Shown here piece after piece: positions 35,418 to 42,606 of a stretch of DNA of 42,606 nucleotides. The DNA is from Chloroflexota bacterium. Its GTDB lineage: Bacteria > Chloroflexota > Dehalococcoidia > Lucifugimonadales > Lucifugimonadaceae. The stretch spans positions 1 through 42,606 of the forward strand of contig JABMNO010000039.1 in assembly GCA_013204555.1 (NCBI GenBank). The letters run 5' to 3'. How positions within the stretch are numbered: position 1 is the stretch's first letter; each line of letters starts with the position of its first letter. The position numbers and the translations under genes are program-made. Under the pieces are notes generated by a model. That model was not told the DNA's origin and made no database searches. It worked only from the letters and a program-made list of their open reading frames with translations.

Positions 35418-37925
35418 ATGGCAAGTAGATTCGAAAAATTCTCAGAGCGGGCCCGCAGGGTCCTGTCGCTCGCGCAGGAAGAAGCACAACGCTTTAACCA
35501 CAACTACATAGGCACTGAGCACATCCTGCTTGGCCTTGTGCGTGAGACTGAGGGTGTTGGGGCGAAAGTCCTTTCGAATCTCAATGTGGAACTTCCGAAA
35601 GTTCGCTCGGCCGTTGAGTTCATCATCGGCCGGGGCGAGCGACCGTCTCCTGAGGACACGGCACTCACTCCCCGAGCCAAGAAGGTAATTGAATTGGCGG
35701 TCGACGAAGCTCGTCGACTGAGCCACCACTACATTGGTACGGAACACCTCCTCATTGGCATCATGCGTGAGCGCGAGGGTGTTGCTGCCGGTGTGCTGGA
35801 AAGCGATGGGGTCACGCTGGACAAGATTCGGGCTGAGACAGCCAGGGTCTTGAGTCAGAGCGCAACGAAGGGTCAGACGGCCTCGAACCCTCGCCAGACT
35901 ACTCGTACGCCAACACTCGATGAGCTTGGCGTGGATCTCACACAGCTAGCTCGCCAGGGCAACCTGGATCCAGTGGTGGGCAGGGATTCTGAGCTGGAAC
36001 GAGTTGTGCAGATATTGAGTCGCCGAACAAAGAACAATCCTGTTCTGATTGGCGAGCCGGGCGTGGGGAAGACGGCGATTGTTGAGAAGCTCGCCCAGAT
36101 CGTTGCGACCAGCGATGTTCCGTCGACACTGCTGAACAAGCGAGTGGTCACGTTGGATATGGCGTCTCTGGTGGCTGGGACCAAGTACCGCGGTGAGTTT
36201 GAGGAACGCCTGAAGAAGGTGATCAACGAACTTCGAGCGGCCGGAAACTGCATCCTATTTATTGATGAGATTCACACGATGGTTGGGGCGGGCGCTGCTG
36301 AAGGCGCCGTTGACGCCGCGAACATCCTGAAGCCATCGCTGGCCCGCGGCGAACTTCAGGTAGTTGGGGCGACCACGCTGGATGATTACCGAAAGTACGT
36401 TGAGCGCGACCCCGCACTGGAGCGTCGTTTCCAGCCCGTTACGGTTGATCCTCCACCAGTCGATCAGACCGTGAAGATTCTTGAAGGCATCCGGATCAAG
36501 TACGAAGAGCACCACGGCGTCCAGATTACGGACGACGCGCTGCACGCGGCCGCGACCCTTGCTGACAAGTACATTGCGGACCGATTCTTGCCTGATAAGG
36601 CGATTGACCTGATTGATGAGGCGGGCTCCAGAGTCCGTATCCGCAATAGTTCTGTACCGAAGGAGCTGAAAGAGGCCACACAGTCTCTTGAGGTGATTCG
36701 GCAAGAGAAGAATGACGCCATCTCAGCGCAGAAATATGAGTTGGCAGCGGAACTTCGCGACAAAGAGATGAAGAGTTCCACCAGCGTCGAACGACTCCAG
36801 AAGGAGTGGGACGAGAAGCAGGAAGCGATGGAGCAGTCCGTCACGGCGGAAGACATCGCTGAGGTCGTAAGCATGTGGACGCGCATCCCCGTCACCAGGC
36901 TGGGTGTCGAAGAGACTGCCCGGCTAGTGAACATGGAGGAGGTCCTTCATGAGCAGGTAGCCGGTCAGGATGATGCGATCAAACTGGTAGCGAAGGCAGT
37001 ACGCCGAGCGCGATCAGGTATGAAGGATCCTCGACGACCCATCGGCGTATTTATGTTCCTTGGACCGACAGGCGTCGGTAAAACTCACGTTGTAAAGAAG
37101 CTGTCAGAGTTCATGTTCGGCAGCGAAGACTCGATGATTCGGTTGGACATGTCGGAGTTCATGGAGCGCCACACGGTTTCGAGGCTGGTAGGTGCGCCTC
37201 CGGGCTACATCGGATTCGATGAAGGTGGTCAGCTAACTGAGGCAGCGCGTCGGAAGCCGTACTCGGCGATCTTGCTTGACGAAATCGAGAAGGCGCACCC
37301 GGATGTGTTCAACATTCTGCTGCAGATCTTTGACGATGGTCACCTGACAGATTCCAAGGGCCGCAAGGTCGATTTCCGAAACACGATTCTGGTTATGACG
37401 AGCAACCTTGGATCAGACCTGATTCGCCGTAGCAGTTCGATTGGATTTGGCCGGGCCGAAGACTCTGACGTCACTTCAAATGCTTCCTACACACGCATGC
37501 AGGAACAGGTGATGGATGAGGTCAAGAAGAGCTTCCGACCGGAGTTCCTGAACCGACTTGATGGTGTTGTGGTGTTCCACGCACTGAGCAAGGACCACAT
37601 CCTTGAGATTGTTGACATGATGCTGAGTGAGGTGAGGGCCCGTGTTCTGGAACAGGGACTCGTCTTGCAGATTACCGACAGGGCAAGAGACCATCTTGCA
37701 GAGACCGGCTACGATCCTTACTTTGGTGCGCGGCCGTTACGTCGTGTGATCCAGGAGAAGATCGAAGATCGTCTCTCTGATGAACTACTGGCCGGTGCGT
37801 TCAAGGCTGGCGACGTTGTCGAGTTGGATCTTGGTGACGATAACGAGTTCGTGGTCAATGTTCCGAAGCACGAAGCACAGGCCGAGAGCGAAAGCGAGCC
37901 GGAGCCAACCGCTACAAGCAGCTGA
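35418..37925 (+). CDS. clpC: ATP-dependent Clp protease ATP-binding subunit ClpC
   Basis: A 835-residue AAA+ unfoldase. Two Clp_N repeats open the protein (about 5-70 and 80-145, each with HNYIGTEH or HHYIGTEH). D1 has Walker A GEPGVGKT at 212-219 and LFIDEIH. The UVR motif (SAQKYELAAELRDKEM) in the middle region marks ClpC rather than ClpA or ClpB. D2 has GPTGVGKT at 549-556 and ILLDEIEKAHPDV. The C-terminus is acidic and Ser/Pro-rich. It feeds unfolded substrates to ClpP, which is not in the window. A strong terminator follows 29 bp after the stop. Confidence 0.97.
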   Translation: MASRFEKFSERARRVLSLAQEEAQRFNHNYIGTEHILLGLVRETEGVGAKVLSNLNVELPKVRSAVEFIIGRGERPSPEDTALTPRAKKVIELAVDEARRLSHHYIGTEHLLIGIMREREGVAAGVLESDGVTLDKIRAETARVLSQSATKGQTASNPRQTTRTPTLDELGVDLTQLARQGNLDPVVGRDSELERVVQILSRRTKNNPVLIGEPGVGKTAIVEKLAQIVATSDVPSTLLNKRVVTLDMASLVAGTKYRGEFEERLKKVINELRAAGNCILFIDEIHTMVGAGAAEGAVDAANILKPSLARGELQVVGATTLDDYRKYVERDPALERRFQPVTVDPPPVDQTVKILEGIRIKYEEHHGVQITDDALHAAATLADKYIADRFLPDKAIDLIDEAGSRVRIRNSSVPKELKEATQSLEVIRQEKNDAISAQKYELAAELRDKEMKSSTSVERLQKEWDEKQEAMEQSVTAEDIAEVVSMWTRIPVTRLGVEETARLVNMEEVLHEQVAGQDDAIKLVAKAVRRARSGMKDPRRPIGVFMFLGPTGVGKTHVVKKLSEFMFGSEDSMIRLDMSEFMERHTVSRLVGAPPGYIGFDEGGQLTEAARRKPYSAILLDEIEKAHPDVFNILLQIFDDGHLTDSKGRKVDFRNTILVMTSNLGSDLIRRSSSIGFGRAEDSDVTSNASYTRMQEQVMDEVKKSFRPEFLNRLDGVVVFHALSKDHILEIVDMMLSEVRARVLEQGLVLQITDRARDHLAETGYDPYFGARPLRRVIQEKIEDRLSDELLAGAFKAGDVVELDLGDDNEFVVNVPKHEAQAESESEPEPTATSS

Positions 37926-37954
37926 GTCTGTGCGGTAAAGCCGTAGATATTATG

Positions 37955-37983
37955 GGGAGCCCAGAGATGGGCTCCCTTTTTTT
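37955..37983 (+). terminator. intrinsic terminator after clpC
   Basis: A perfect 9-bp stem GGGAGCCCA/TGGGCTCCC (37955-37963/37968-37976) with GAGA tetraloop is followed by seven Ts. It ends the S1-clpC transcript. Confidence 0.95.
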
Positions 37984-38321
37984 ATGGAGGTGTGGAGGTG
38001 ATGCCCGCAGCAATTGGGGATGATCGCGCGATGGGGCGTGGATAGGTCCCGGCTCAAGTAACTATTTAGCGTAGGTGGGAAATTTAGACAGGGGTGGCCG
38101 CGGAGCTGCACACGGCGCCGTTTGATCCAGGCAGCGTTGGATGGTGGAGGCGTCCTTCCAGCCCTTAGAGAGCCTCAGGAGGCCCTTCCGGAAATCGCCG
38201 ACGATGGGGTCGCGGCGGAGGCCGAAAATATCGCAGTTGCCATCGCTGAGGAGGAGTTGCGTGGGTGGGCGGGTAGAATCGGGCCGCGAGCGGATGGGTT
38301 TGAGCGATTCTGGAGCGATAG
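37984..38321. other. 338-bp region between clpC terminator and radA
   Basis: Short open frames on both strands overlap here (38122-38427 plus, 38062-38382 minus), but neither has a recognisable product and both run into radA. GGAG at 38312-38315 is the radA ribosome binding site. No clear promoter hexamers were found. Confidence 0.5.
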
Positions 38322-39695
38322 TTGGCGCGTACACGGACCAAGACCGTATATGAGTGTTCTGAGTGTGGGATTGCTGCTCCACAGTGGGAGGGGCAGTGCC
38401 GGGGCTGCGAAGCGTGGAACACCCTGAAGGAGGTCACGCAGACGCGGTCGACTGGCTCTATTGGTCGGGCCGTCAGTCGCTCGGCCAGCCCTGCGGTGCT
38501 TATTTCCGATATTTCAACTGATACTTCACGGCGGATATCGTTCGGATTTCCGGAACTTGACCGGGTGTTTGGTGGCGGAGTTGTTCCGGGATCTGTGACT
38601 CTGCTGGCCGGTGATCCGGGTATTGGGAAGTCAACTCTGATTCTGCAGGCCAGCGCGAGTATTGCCGATTCGGGCTTGAGTGTCCTTTACTCGACCGGTG
38701 AGGAGTCGGGCGCGCAGGTGAAGATGCGGGCTGAGCGCCTTGGTGTGGGGTCAGGTGACTTATACCTACAATCCACGAACAGGCTGGAGGACGTTCTAAC
38801 CGAAGCCGAGCGGATGAAGCCAAGCCTGCTGGTGGTTGATTCGATTCAGACTGTGGCTTCCGCTGCCAGTGACTCGCTGGCCGGTACGCCATCTCAGATA
38901 CAGGCATGTGCCGGGTCGTTGTCTGAGTTCGCCAAGAAGACATCGGTTCCCGTAATCGTTACCGGGCACGTCACAAAGGACGGCGGGATCGCGGGGCCAA
39001 GACTTCTTGAGCACGCGGTGGATGTCGTGTTGCATCTGGGCGGCGAATCGACGAGTGGTCTGAGGCTGCTCCAGGGATTCAAGAACCGTTATGGAGCTAC
39101 GAACGAGCTTGGAGTATTTGAGATGAGGGAGAATGGTCTCAAAGGTGTTGGTGACCCATCCAAGGCGTTTCTGGCGCATAGACGTGCCAGTGCACCCGGA
39201 TCAGCGATCGCATCGCTGGTTGAGGGAACACGGTCGATTACGGTTGAGGTACAGGCGCTGACCAGCCCAAGCAATCTTCCAACGCCCCGGCGAGTGGCAA
39301 CGGGTATTGAGACATCTCGCCTCCACCTCATTCTTGCCGTATTATCGCGTCGATTACGAATTCCAGTGTCTGATCAGGATGTCATCGTGAACGTGCCGGG
39401 TGGTTTGCGGGTCAGCGAGACGGCGATTGACCTACCAGTGGCTCTTGCCATCGTTTCAAGCCTGCGTGACAAGCCATTGAAGGCAGGACTGGCAGCGGCG
39501 GCTGAGGTGGGTCTGGGTGGTGAACTCCGGCCAGTGCAACAGGGAGAGCGTCGGGCGCGGGAGTCGGCTCGGCTCGGTTTGACTTCATTGATACTGGGCC
39601 GACAGCCAGATCAAGAGGCCCGTTCACGGGAAAAAGCGGCAGGTGCTCAGCATTGCGACATGCTTGCTGAAGCCATTGAGGAGGGATTGTCATGA
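38322..39695 (+). CDS. radA: DNA repair protein RadA
   Basis: A 457-residue RecA-like helicase that helps branch migration during homologous recombination. The N-terminal zinc finger is C12-C15 ... C26-C29. Walker A GDPGIGKST is at 97-105. The RadA-specific KNRYG (usually KNRFG) is at 254-258. The C-terminal Lon-protease-like domain contains VNVPGGLRVSE and DLPVALAIVSSL. The start is TTG at 38322, with GGAG six bases upstream; the resulting MARTRTKTVYECSECG matches the family start. Its stop overlaps the start of the next gene (ATGA), so the dehydrogenase is translationally coupled to it. Confidence 0.96.
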   Translation: MARTRTKTVYECSECGIAAPQWEGQCRGCEAWNTLKEVTQTRSTGSIGRAVSRSASPAVLISDISTDTSRRISFGFPELDRVFGGGVVPGSVTLLAGDPGIGKSTLILQASASIADSGLSVLYSTGEESGAQVKMRAERLGVGSGDLYLQSTNRLEDVLTEAERMKPSLLVVDSIQTVASAASDSLAGTPSQIQACAGSLSEFAKKTSVPVIVTGHVTKDGGIAGPRLLEHAVDVVLHLGGESTSGLRLLQGFKNRYGATNELGVFEMRENGLKGVGDPSKAFLAHRRASAPGSAIASLVEGTRSITVEVQALTSPSNLPTPRRVATGIETSRLHLILAVLSRRLRIPVSDQDVIVNVPGGLRVSETAIDLPVALAIVSSLRDKPLKAGLAAAAEVGLGGELRPVQQGERRARESARLGLTSLILGRQPDQEARSREKAAGAQHCDMLAEAIEEGLS

Positions 39696-40708
39696 GAGCA
39701 GCGGTGTACCAGGGCGGGCAGAGATTTTCGATTGATGAGTTGCCCACGCCTTCGCCTGAGCCGGGGCAGGTGCTCATCAAGGTCAACATGTGTGCGATCT
39801 GCGGGACGGACGTACACGCATTTCTTTACGACATCGCCCCTCCGGGCACGGTGCTAGGGCACGAATATTGCGGGGTGATAGTTGAGGTTGGGTCTGAGAT
39901 AACTCGCTGGAAGGTTGGGGATCGGGTTATCGGCGGCGGTGGCGAGCCTCCTGCGGGTTCCGAGCCTGCCGTGAGAGCGGAGCCGAGGTTCAACTACCGC
40001 ACTATGGGGTTCCCTGAAGGAAGTATTCGCGGATACGCCGAGTACATCGCCATGGACGAGTGGCAGCCGCTCGCCGTACCGGATGGCGTTCCCGATGAGG
40101 CAGCGGCGATGTGTGAGCCGAGCGCTGTGGCGGTGCATGCGGTACGGAAATCGCGCGTACGCGTGGGTGATTCAGTAGGAGTGATTGGCGCCGGACCGAT
40201 TGGTCTGCTGGTCGCGCAGGTTGCCCGCGCTGCCGGTGCGTCGAAGGTGATGATCTCTGAGCCAACACCGGGTCGCAAGGCCGCTGCAATGAGCATTGGT
40301 TGCGATGCGGTGTTTGACCCGACCGAACAGGATGTCGAGCGCGAGATGGTCGCGATGACGAACGGCCTGGGACCGGACGTTGTGTTCGATTGCGCTGGTA
40401 TTAAAGGGACGCTGGATCAGGCATTCAACATTGTGCGGCGAGCGGGCGAGGTGGTGCTTGTGGCCGTGCCGTGGGAAGAGATGCCGGTTCGCGCTGTCGA
40501 TTGGATGGCGCGTGAGACGGAGTTCAAGGCAAGCTGGGGCTCACTGCCGTCAGAATGGCCCGTGGCGCTAAATATGATGGCGAAGGGGCAACTGTCGATG
40601 GCGTCGCTTATTCTGGAGCAGAGTTACGTTCCGTTGGAGGGGATACAGGCAGCGTTTGAGGCGCTGGTGAAGCCGAGCTCGCAGGTTCAGATGGTTGTAC
40701 GACTGTAG
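39692..40708 (+). CDS. zinc-type medium-chain dehydrogenase lacking the structural zinc loop
   Basis: A 338-residue medium-chain dehydrogenase/reductase. Catalytic zinc residues are visible as C37 (CAICGTD) and H57-E58 (GHEYCG). The NAD(P) site is GVIGAGPIGLLVAQVARAAGA. The four-cysteine structural-zinc loop of classical alcohol dehydrogenases is replaced by a Pro/Glu/Ala-rich stretch (EPPAGSEPAVRAEP). Nearest resemblance is to threonine, sorbitol or L-iditol dehydrogenase-like proteins; the substrate cannot be named. The four-base overlap with radA means coupled translation, although a functional tie is unlikely. A sugar or sugar-acid substrate would fit the dehydratase and quinoprotein elsewhere in the window, but they are 18 kb away. 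Confidence 0.88.
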   Translation: MRAAVYQGGQRFSIDELPTPSPEPGQVLIKVNMCAICGTDVHAFLYDIAPPGTVLGHEYCGVIVEVGSEITRWKVGDRVIGGGGEPPAGSEPAVRAEPRFNYRTMGFPEGSIRGYAEYIAMDEWQPLAVPDGVPDEAAAMCEPSAVAVHAVRKSRVRVGDSVGVIGAGPIGLLVAQVARAAGASKVMISEPTPGRKAAAMSIGCDAVFDPTEQDVEREMVAMTNGLGPDVVFDCAGIKGTLDQAFNIVRRAGEVVLVAVPWEEMPVRAVDWMARETEFKASWGSLPSEWPVALNMMAKGQLSMASLILEQSYVPLEGIQAAFEALVKPSSQVQMVVRL

Positions 40709-40819
40709 ACCACGACGGGCAAAAGTCATCGCTCGTGCCGTATGAACAGTATTCCACCATGAACAGTCATTTGGGTGGTGAGATCCGCAATGGAGTCTGG
40801 ATTTACCATCGGATGCTGG

Positions 40820-40846
40820 TTGGATAACTGGTGGACGCGGTATAGT
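40820..40846 (+). promoter_or_regulatory. possible promoter of the RdhA-like gene
   Basis: TATAGT at 40841-40846 follows TTGGAT at 40820-40825 with a short 15-bp spacer. A start of transcription near 40852 would give a leader of about 24 bases ending in an AGGGGGA ribosome binding site. Confidence 0.35.
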
Positions 40847-40875
40847 TCCACAAAATTTTGTTTAGGGGGAATGAA

Positions 40876-42126
40876 TTGGCGAAACCAATCAGTCACGTTG
40901 TGAATCGGCATGGATTGAAGTCCGGGGCCCCGGATGTGGCGATACCTGTGGCTGAGGATCTGGTTACCGTGCCGGGATCCCCAACCCGGGAGCGAGATGT
41001 CTCTTTTTACAGCCGCGAATATCCGCTCGAAACTCAGAATATTGAGAAGGCCGCTGACCGGGAGTGGGGTTGGACGATCTATACACCCGAGGTGACCGAG
41101 TATCGCAGGGGCCACGATGTTGCCAATAAGCCCCTGATAGATGCTGCGGCGATCAGCGGAGATATTCCGCCGACTGTGGAGCCTGAAGCCGGTTTGGACG
41201 TCACCGAAATGATTCGTACCAGAGCGGAAGAGGTTGGTTTCGGCGAAGTTGGGTTTACGAAGTACGACCGGCATTACACCTTTGAGAGCAAGAAGAAGTG
41301 GGCGAGGTTCTCAAGCGCGATATGCCTGGCCCTTGAACAGGATTTTGATCAGACCCAATCAATTCCAAGCCTTGAGGCGGAGTTCGCCCACTTTGGAACG
41401 TATGAGGTTGCCGGAGCGCTCGCACTTGATCTAAGCGAATATGTTCGGTCTCTTGGCTACCACGCACAGGTGCATAGTCCCAACGACAACAGTGGTATTT
41501 ACATTCCGCTCTTTGTGGCCGCCGGGCTGGGGCAGTTGGGAGCGAACGGTCAACTACTTTCGCCTCACTTTGGGTCAAGGGCACGATTGCTGGTCATCAC
41601 GACGGACGCGCTGGTGACTCATGATGAGCCGATTGACTATGGGATCAACAAATTCTGTGACACCTGTCAGGTATGCGTTGATCGATGTCCCGCCCGGGCA
41701 CTTGTGAAAGACCGTGTCTGGTGGCGAGGCGCCCACAAGAACAAGTTGATTTACGATCGGTGTCGGCCTGTGATGGTGACTTACGATGGCTGCGGAATCT
41801 GCATGAAGGTATGTCCGGTGCAGAAATTTGGGATGCAGTCTGTGATGGAACATTACGTGGAAACAGGTGAAGTTCTTGGCAAAGGCACCGATGATCTTGA
41901 GGGCTACGAATTGAGCGGCAAGGGATATTTCGCCTCTGGTGAATTGCCTCACATGGGGAACAAGATATTCGACTTCCCGCATGGGACGAAGGATGATTGG
42001 CTGTTCCATCAGTTCAAGGAGAAGCTCGCGAGCAACGGCGGGCCCACCACAGAGGATGCCGTTGAGTTTGCAGAGCAGGTAGCTGCACTTGTTGCGGAAG
42101 GGGAATCTACCCGGAGTGATGAGTAG
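40876..42126 (+). CDS. reductive-dehalogenase-like (RdhA-like) iron-sulfur protein, no export signal
   Basis: About 416 residues. The C-terminal part has two ferredoxin-type clusters. The first is FC-x2-C-x2-C-x3-CP at C261, C264, C267 and C271. The second is C-x2-C-x3-CP at C306, C309 and C313, with C296 nearby. The middle region (about 105-240, including GAAGLGQLGANGQLLSPHFGSRARL-type sequence) matches the cobalamin-binding core shared by reductive dehalogenases and epoxyqueuosine reductase. There is no Tat signal, unlike respiratory RdhA, and no fused reductase domain, unlike catabolic forms. No rdhB anchor gene is adjacent. TTG at 40876 was chosen because AGGGGGA lies just upstream. A reductase of unknown substrate is the safest call. 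Confidence 0.8.
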   Translation: MAKPISHVVNRHGLKSGAPDVAIPVAEDLVTVPGSPTRERDVSFYSREYPLETQNIEKAADREWGWTIYTPEVTEYRRGHDVANKPLIDAAAISGDIPPTVEPEAGLDVTEMIRTRAEEVGFGEVGFTKYDRHYTFESKKKWARFSSAICLALEQDFDQTQSIPSLEAEFAHFGTYEVAGALALDLSEYVRSLGYHAQVHSPNDNSGIYIPLFVAAGLGQLGANGQLLSPHFGSRARLLVITTDALVTHDEPIDYGINKFCDTCQVCVDRCPARALVKDRVWWRGAHKNKLIYDRCRPVMVTYDGCGICMKVCPVQKFGMQSVMEHYVETGEVLGKGTDDLEGYELSGKGYFASGELPHMGNKIFDFPHGTKDDWLFHQFKEKLASNGGPTTEDAVEFAEQVAALVAEGESTRSDE

Positions 42127-42148
42127 GGCTAAGAGATAGTGGTACTGA

Positions 42149-42174
42149 CCAGATGGTTCTGCCAGATGGTTCTG
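42149..42174 (+). repeat. tandem duplication of a 13-bp unit
   Basis: CCAGATGGTTCTG occurs twice without spacer at 42149-42161 and 42162-42174, just after the RdhA-like gene. It is probably a slippage product. Confidence 0.8.
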
Positions 42175-42218
42175 AATGAGTGCCATTTGGAGTGCCACGA
42201 AATCCGTCCTGAGTGAAC

Positions 42219-42249
42219 TTGTGAATCTGGGCACGGTGGCACGTACAAT
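42219..42249 (+). promoter_or_regulatory. possible promoter of tRNA-Thr(TGT)
   Basis: TACAAT at 42244-42249 lies 13 bp before the tRNA. TTGTGA at 42219-42224 gives a rather long 19-bp spacer. A similar box pair with the same spacing precedes tRNA-Tyr. Confidence 0.4.
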
Positions 42250-42262
42250 TGATATCGTGGGT

Positions 42263-42338
42263 GCCTCGGTGGCGCAGTGGCTAGCGCAGCCGACTTGTAA
42301 TCGGCAGGTCGGGAGTTCGAATCTCCCCCGAGGCTCCA
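42263..42338 (+). tRNA. tRNA-Thr (anticodon TGT), CCA encoded
   Basis: The acceptor GCCTCGG pairs with CCGAGGC. The anticodon stem GCCGA/TCGGC holds loop CTTGTAA with anticodon TGT. The T arm GGGAG/CTCCC surrounds TTCGAAT. The discriminator T is followed by encoded CCA. Confidence 0.96.
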
Positions 42339-42392
42339 GATTTCATTGATATGGGTGGCAGGGCCACTGGATTAGCGCGTGTATGTTTTGTA

Positions 42393-42423
42393 TTGTGGAA
42401 GCGGTACCCCTGCGTGATAGAAT
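42393..42423 (+). promoter_or_regulatory. possible promoter of tRNA-Tyr
   Basis: TAGAAT at 42418-42423 ends 11 bp before the tRNA, with TTGTGG at 42393-42398 and a 19-bp spacer. It mirrors the arrangement before tRNA-Thr. Confidence 0.35.
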
Positions 42424-42434
42424 ATTCGTTTGTT

Positions 42435-42520
42435 GCAGGGGTGGGTGAGTGGCTAATACCACCAGACTGTAAATCTGGCGCCTTACGGCTACGTAGGTTC
42501 GAATCCTACCCCCTGCACCA
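42435..42520 (+). tRNA. tRNA-Tyr (anticodon GTA), CCA encoded
   Basis: The acceptor GCAGGGG pairs with CCCCTGC. The anticodon stem CCAGA/TCTGG has loop CTGTAAA with anticodon GTA. A long variable arm (GCGCCTTACGGCTAC region) marks a class II tRNA, as expected for bacterial Tyr. The T arm is GTAGG/CCTAC, with A discriminator and encoded CCA. Confidence 0.97.
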
Positions 42521-42549
42521 GAGATGAATCACTGAGAAAATATTTACGG

Positions 42550-42606
42550 GCCCGCATAGCTCAGTGGTAGAGCGCGTTCTTGGTAAGAACGAGGTCACCA
42601 GTTCAA
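42550..42606 (+). tRNA. tRNA-Thr (anticodon GGT), 3' end outside window
   Basis: The 5' acceptor GCCCGCA, D arm GCTC/GAGC and anticodon stem CGTTC/GAACG with loop TTGGTAA (anticodon GGT) are visible. The window ends inside the T loop. It lies 29 bp after tRNA-Tyr and may share its transcript. Confidence 0.92.

Noticed and set aside
38062..38427. Overlapping short frames on both strands before radA
   Set aside because: Both run into the radA coding region, show no recognisable domain and contradict each other.
1..42606. CRISPR array, prophage or insertion sequence
   Set aside because: No regularly spaced repeats, transposase, integrase or phage structural genes were seen.
1..42606. Small circular replicon linking the tRNA cluster at the right to rpoB at the left
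   Set aside because: The window ends inside a tRNA and begins inside rpoB. Essential core genes such as tuf, secE and rplKAJL would be missing, so it is simply a chromosomal slice.

Overview
The window looks like a chromosomal segment of a Chloroflexota bacterium, probably Dehalococcoidia or SAR202-like. This is inferred from gene content and is not proven. Pointers are a threonyl-tRNA synthetase lacking the TGS domain, a four-domain S1 protein next to clpC, a cytosolic reductive-dehalogenase-like protein, MacAB-like export genes with a Cys-repeat lipoprotein, and frequent TTG starts. Base composition looks moderately GC-rich and fairly even, and no phage, transposase or CRISPR array is visible.

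Layout. Positions 1-5832 hold the 3' end of rpoB and complete rpoC, followed by tRNA-Val(GAC). A leader with three hairpins precedes thrS (6218-7957). Then come citrate synthase, a small Cys/His protein ending at a strong terminator, and a MidA-type methyltransferase. On the minus strand, an AlkX/YcaQ-type DNA glycosylase directly abuts a hydroxyacid-oxoacid transhydrogenase. A divergent methyltransferase runs into a convergent, unusual transketolase-like enzyme (14549-17107). Next are a DUF502 membrane protein, a NIPSNAP-like protein, TrmO, a YjhG-type sugar-acid dehydratase and a PQQ-dependent dehydrogenase.

Positions 23650-28721 form a tight cluster: a MacA/HlyD-like adaptor, a MacB-like ATPase, a MacB-like permease and a lipoprotein carrying four exact C-x26-C repeats. 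A second ABC ATPase/permease pair and an MFS exporter follow. A minus-strand lipoprotein of unknown function is separated by about 0.8 kb of non-coding DNA from an S1-domain gene with a recognisable promoter. clpC (ending at a strong terminator), radA with a translationally coupled zinc-type dehydrogenase, and the RdhA-like iron-sulfur protein follow. The right edge holds tRNA-Thr(TGT), tRNA-Tyr(GTA) and a truncated tRNA-Thr(GGT).

Functionally the window mixes core information processing (RNA polymerase, ThrRS, S1, RadA, ClpC, tRNAs) with central and sugar-acid metabolism (citrate synthase, transhydrogenase, dehydratase, quinoprotein, transketolase-like enzyme) and an export/cell-surface block. 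The most promising novelty is the 23.6-28.7 kb cluster with its Cys-paired repeat lipoprotein. The transketolase-like enzyme with an altered cofactor motif and the short RdhA-like protein come next.
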